This document shows positions 34,477-37,329 of a DNA stretch of 37,329 nt, piece after piece. The stretch comes from CANJXF01 sp043775015 (GTDB lineage Bacteria > Verrucomicrobiota > Verrucomicrobiia > Limisphaerales > CANJXF01): assembly GCA_043775015.1 (NCBI GenBank), contig JAYVSV010000033.1, positions 1 to 37,329 on the forward strand, written 5' to 3'. The position numbers were made by a program, and so were the translations under genes. The stretch's first letter is position 1. The number at the start of each line of letters is the position of its first letter. The notes beneath the pieces are model-generated. The model had not been told where the DNA came from and ran no database searches. It saw only the letters and a list, made by a program, of their open reading frames with translations.

Positions 34477-35910
34477 TTACCAAGGCAAGGAGAAGGTTTT
34501 AATGGTGCTCATCAACTTCATGGCTTCGATGACTCCTTCTTTGGCTCCCAGCCCTGAATCTTTGATCCCGCCGAACGGAGAATTCTCAATTCGATATCCA
34601 GGTACTTCATTGATATTTACCGTGCCAACGCGAAGTTTTTTTATGGCCTTGGTCGCCAGGCTCAAATCGTTGGTCACGACGCCGGCAGAAAGCCCGTAGG
34701 CGGTCGAGTTCGCCACCTCAATGGCGTCGTCTAAATCAGCCACGCCCAGCACAGGTGCCAGCGGGCCAAAGGATTCGCAGACCACCATTTCGGAGTCGCG
34801 CGGGACATCGGTGATCACGGTGGGCGCGAGTAAGGCACCGCGTCGTTCGCCACCGCATAAAACTTTCGCACCGGCGGTTACTGCCTTTTTCACAAGCGCT
34901 TCAAGGTGAATGGCTGCGGGTTCGTCAATGACGGTGCCGACGTAGGTTTCCGGATCAGCCGGGTCGCCGCATTTGTAGGTCTTGGTCAGGCTTACCAGCC
35001 GTTCGACGAACTCCGCTCGAATCGATTCCTGAACTAAAATTCGTTTCACTGCTGTGCAACGTTGTCCGGAGTTGCGGAAGGAACCTTCGGCAGCCAATCG
35101 CACTGCCAGGTCGAGGTCTGCATCCTCCAGCACAATCAGCGGATCGTTACCGCCCAGCTCAAGCACCAACCGCTTGTAGCCCGCAGTCACGGCCAGTCGC
35201 TTTCCGACGGCGACGCTTCCGGTGAATGTGACCAACTCGACTCGTGGATCCTGAGCCAGCGGGATCGCAACCTCCTCGGTGGGTCCCAGCAAAACGCTGA
35301 GCATGGACGCGGGAAGGCCTGCTTCGAATAACAGCTCTGCAAATTTCAAGGCGGTGAGCGGCGTCTTTTCCGATGGCTTGAGAATGACCGGGGAACCGGC
35401 GGCGATCGCCGGGGCCAGTTTGTGCGCCACCTGGTTGAGCGGATGGTTGAAAGGGGTAATTGCTACGATCAACGAAAGCGGCTCGCGCAGGGTGAAAATC
35501 TTGCGCGCCTTTCCGTTGGGTGAAATGTCGCAGGAGAAGACCTGCCCATCGTCCCTCAACGCCTCCATCGCCGCAAAGCGCAGCACATCGGAGGCACGCT
35601 TTACTTCATAGCGGGTTTCGCGGACGCAGAGTCCGGATTCTGCCGTCATGAGCTGCACAAAGGCTTCGTGGCGTTGCTCCAAAAGTAGCCGGGTGCGATC
35701 GAGAATTTCTGAGCGCTGGAACCGGGTTAACTCTTCCTGACCCGTCCGGGTCAACGAGATCGCTTGCGCGGTATGCTCTGAGCCAGCCATTGCGACGCGT
35801 CCCACTTCTCGTCCGTCGTAAGGATTTCGGACAGTAAGAAAATGGGTGGAATTAATTTTCTTTCCGGCAACGTAACACTGGAGATGGAGCGGTTCAGATT
35901 GAGAGTTCAC
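34477..35910 (-). CDS. phnY: Phosphonoacetaldehyde dehydrogenase
   Basis: NAD(P)-dependent oxidation of phosphonoacetaldehyde to phosphonoacetate. 477 residues, a typical aldehyde dehydrogenase size. Visible: ITPFNHPLN with Asn155, LKPSEKTPL, FTGSVAVGK (cofactor), E251 (LVLELGGNDPL) and nucleophile C285 (FRNSGQRCTAVKR). The substrate is assigned from its overlaps with phnA and the pbfA-like gene; sequence alone would leave other aldehydes possible. The GTG start overlaps the phnA stop (GTGA). Confidence 0.8.
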   Translation of the reverse strand: MNSQSEPLHLQCYVAGKKINSTHFLTVRNPYDGREVGRVAMAGSEHTAQAISLTRTGQEELTRFQRSEILDRTRLLLEQRHEAFVQLMTAESGLCVRETRYEVKRASDVLRFAAMEALRDDGQVFSCDISPNGKARKIFTLREPLSLIVAITPFNHPLNQVAHKLAPAIAAGSPVILKPSEKTPLTALKFAELLFEAGLPASMLSVLLGPTEEVAIPLAQDPRVELVTFTGSVAVGKRLAVTAGYKRLVLELGGNDPLIVLEDADLDLAVRLAAEGSFRNSGQRCTAVKRILVQESIRAEFVERLVSLTKTYKCGDPADPETYVGTVIDEPAAIHLEALVKKAVTAGAKVLCGGERRGALLAPTVITDVPRDSEMVVCESFGPLAPVLGVADLDDAIEVANSTAYGLSAGVVTNDLSLATKAIKKLRVGTVNINEVPGYRIENSPFGGIKDSGLGAKEGVIEAMKLMSTIKTFSLPW

Positions 35911-37154
35911 GCGATGGTTCCGTTCATTAAAAAGTCGAAGAGATCAAAATTGCGAGGATCGCCTGCTGCCTTGGCGGCGTAGGTTTCTTTAAGAGCATGA
36001 GAGATAATGAACGGCACCATTTCCTCGTAACGCCCGCCGTGTGAGCGAAGCCCGCCATGCAATGCTTTCAAATCATGGTAGGCGGGCGTACGTCCGATGA
36101 CGACGTCGCGCCCAGAGAGAACCACCCAGTCACCTATGCGATCCTCCGGTAGTTCCAAACGGCGGGCGGCACCAGCCCGATCGTACACTTCTGTGATTCC
36201 AGATTGCTGAGCGAGCCATCGACCCACTTCGTCGCGATGCTGCCCGGCACCGTCGTGGACGCAGGCAAATGATCCCAGAGCGCCATGGTGCGCAACATAC
36301 GGGTCGGTGATCGGAAGAATCACTCTGAACCCAGGGCCGAATTGCGCTTCCAACCTTGTTTCCAAATAGATCACATTCGGCTCGCCATTGGCTTTTTGTT
36401 TGGCATTCATCCCGTGGTCGGCGGTCAGGGCTACGATAGCGCCTAGCTCCAGGAGATGTCCCAGCTCCTGGTCGATCTGATGGTAGAAGACAAGTGCCTC
36501 CGGGCAAGTCGGCCCATAGGCGTGCTGCATGTAATCAGTGGTTGAGAGGTAGAGAAAGTCAGCCGCTTGCTTGCGAAGCAAGGCCACACCGGCTTGCAAA
36601 ACATAGAGGCTGATTTCGGCGCTATAAATGGGAGGCGCTGGTCGGCCTATCATTTTCTCGACTCCTTCGATTCCATGGGTTTCGCGCTTTGCCTCAGCTG
36701 CTTTTTCCGCAGAGAAGGCAATTCCCTTCAAACCGTGCCCAAGGATTTCCCTCAACTTTTCCTTGGCTGTAATGACGGCGACCTTGCGCCCCGCTTGTGT
36801 AGCACCCGCTGCGATGGTATCCGCGCGTAGGTATTTGGCCGAATTCATCATCACCTCTTTACCCGTGGCGGTGTCATAGAAAAAATTCCCGCTGATGCCA
36901 TGAACCGAAGGGGGAACACCGGTGATTAGAGAAGCGTTATTGACGTTGGTAAAGGAAGGTAAGGCGCCGCGAGCCAGGCCGCGAAATCCGTTCAGCACCA
37001 TTTTTTGCAAGTTGGGCATCAAGCCTCTTACCAGGGCCGCGTCGAAATATTCGTCCGCCGAACCATCCAGGCAGATGGCCACAACCGGGCGTTCTGGAGG
37101 TGTGTAGGTCCGGTCATTGACGACGAAGGATTGGCAGGAGATGGCTGATTTCAT
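35907..37154 (-). CDS. phnA: Phosphonoacetate hydrolase
   Basis: Cleaves phosphonoacetate to acetate and phosphate, a zinc-dependent member of the alkaline phosphatase superfamily. 415 residues. D30 (ICLDGSADEYF) and Thr69 (PSFTNVNNASL), the nucleophile position, agree closely with the Asp29/Thr68 of the Sinorhizobium enzyme. A later TADHGMNAK segment gives the metal-binding DH pair, and another metal histidine appears in the C-terminal HGGLRSHGGRY region. ATG at 37154. First gene of the operon as seen here; any further upstream gene lies outside the window. Confidence 0.87.
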   Translation of the reverse strand: MKSAISCQSFVVNDRTYTPPERPVVAICLDGSADEYFDAALVRGLMPNLQKMVLNGFRGLARGALPSFTNVNNASLITGVPPSVHGISGNFFYDTATGKEVMMNSAKYLRADTIAAGATQAGRKVAVITAKEKLREILGHGLKGIAFSAEKAAEAKRETHGIEGVEKMIGRPAPPIYSAEISLYVLQAGVALLRKQAADFLYLSTTDYMQHAYGPTCPEALVFYHQIDQELGHLLELGAIVALTADHGMNAKQKANGEPNVIYLETRLEAQFGPGFRVILPITDPYVAHHGALGSFACVHDGAGQHRDEVGRWLAQQSGITEVYDRAGAARRLELPEDRIGDWVVLSGRDVVIGRTPAYHDLKALHGGLRSHGGRYEEMVPFIISHALKETYAAKAAGDPRNFDLFDFLMNGTIA

Positions 37155-37262
37155 TAGCTGCCTTGGAAACTAATCGAAGCCTCAATGAGAAGGAAAGGAC
37201 AAAGGAAAACGTTGTATTTTAACCCGAATCCCGAAATCAGATTTGGAAACAGGCGGTGTAGC

Positions 37263-37308
37263 GGCGGGCGTCCCGCCTGCCGTGGAGGGGCGGGCGTCTC
37301 GCCGCCCG
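37263..37308. repeat. GC-rich palindrome pair
   Basis: Two adjacent hairpins, GGCGGG-CGT-CCCGCC and GGGCGG...CCGCCC, at the right edge, upstream of phnA. The CCCGC core matches the family found inside genes. Confidence 0.55.
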
Positions 37309-37329
37309 GAAAGAACGTCCGGGAGTTTG

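Overview
The window looks like a chromosomal segment from a Verrucomicrobiota bacterium, probably close to the Pedosphaera/Limisphaerales group. The signs are a PEP-CTERM surface protein with an autotransporter-type strand repeat, a prepilin-like protein with an H-Xn-DG tail, a multi-Ig secreted protein with the C-terminal domain typical of the phylum, long multi-domain histidine kinases, and many small palindromic repeats between and inside genes. This assignment rests on gene style, not on a marker phylogeny.

Layout: ribosomal protein S1 (481-2154, + strand) ends at a strong terminator and is followed by a secreted DUF642-like protein. A block on the minus strand (8628 to 3595) holds a damaged purL 5' copy, a nuclease-gene remnant, a 29-codon ORF, a PD-(D/E)XK nuclease, a 107-residue protein, full-length purL and an HNH endonuclease, all closely packed. 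An O-methyltransferase, a gspF remnant, a small conserved protein and an MFS transporter lead to the largest coherent unit.

From 23574 down to 11941, on the minus strand, lie a NUDIX hydrolase, an MFS transporter, fabI, a PhcB-like methyltransferase, a six-segment membrane hybrid kinase, a receiver-kinase, a receiver-GAF-PAS kinase and another receiver-kinase. The methyltransferase, membrane kinase and receiver-kinase match the composition of the Ralstonia Phc quorum-sensing system, in which a fatty-acid methyl ester is made by PhcB and sensed by PhcS with PhcR/PhcQ. Here fabI sits immediately upstream.

The right part holds a PEP-CTERM protein, tRNA-Val(GAC), queG-aroK, a triple RidA-fold secreted protein, a giant Ig-repeat protein, a prepilin-like protein and tRNA-Ser(CGA). 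It ends with an overlapping phosphonate operon, phnA-phnY-pbfA-like, which should convert hydroxylated aminoethylphosphonate through phosphonoacetaldehyde and phosphonoacetate to acetate and phosphate.

The most notable observations are the Phc-like cluster, the purL 5' duplication bracketing a nuclease module, and short palindromes of the TCCCGC-N4-GCGGGA kind sitting in frame inside several unrelated genes.
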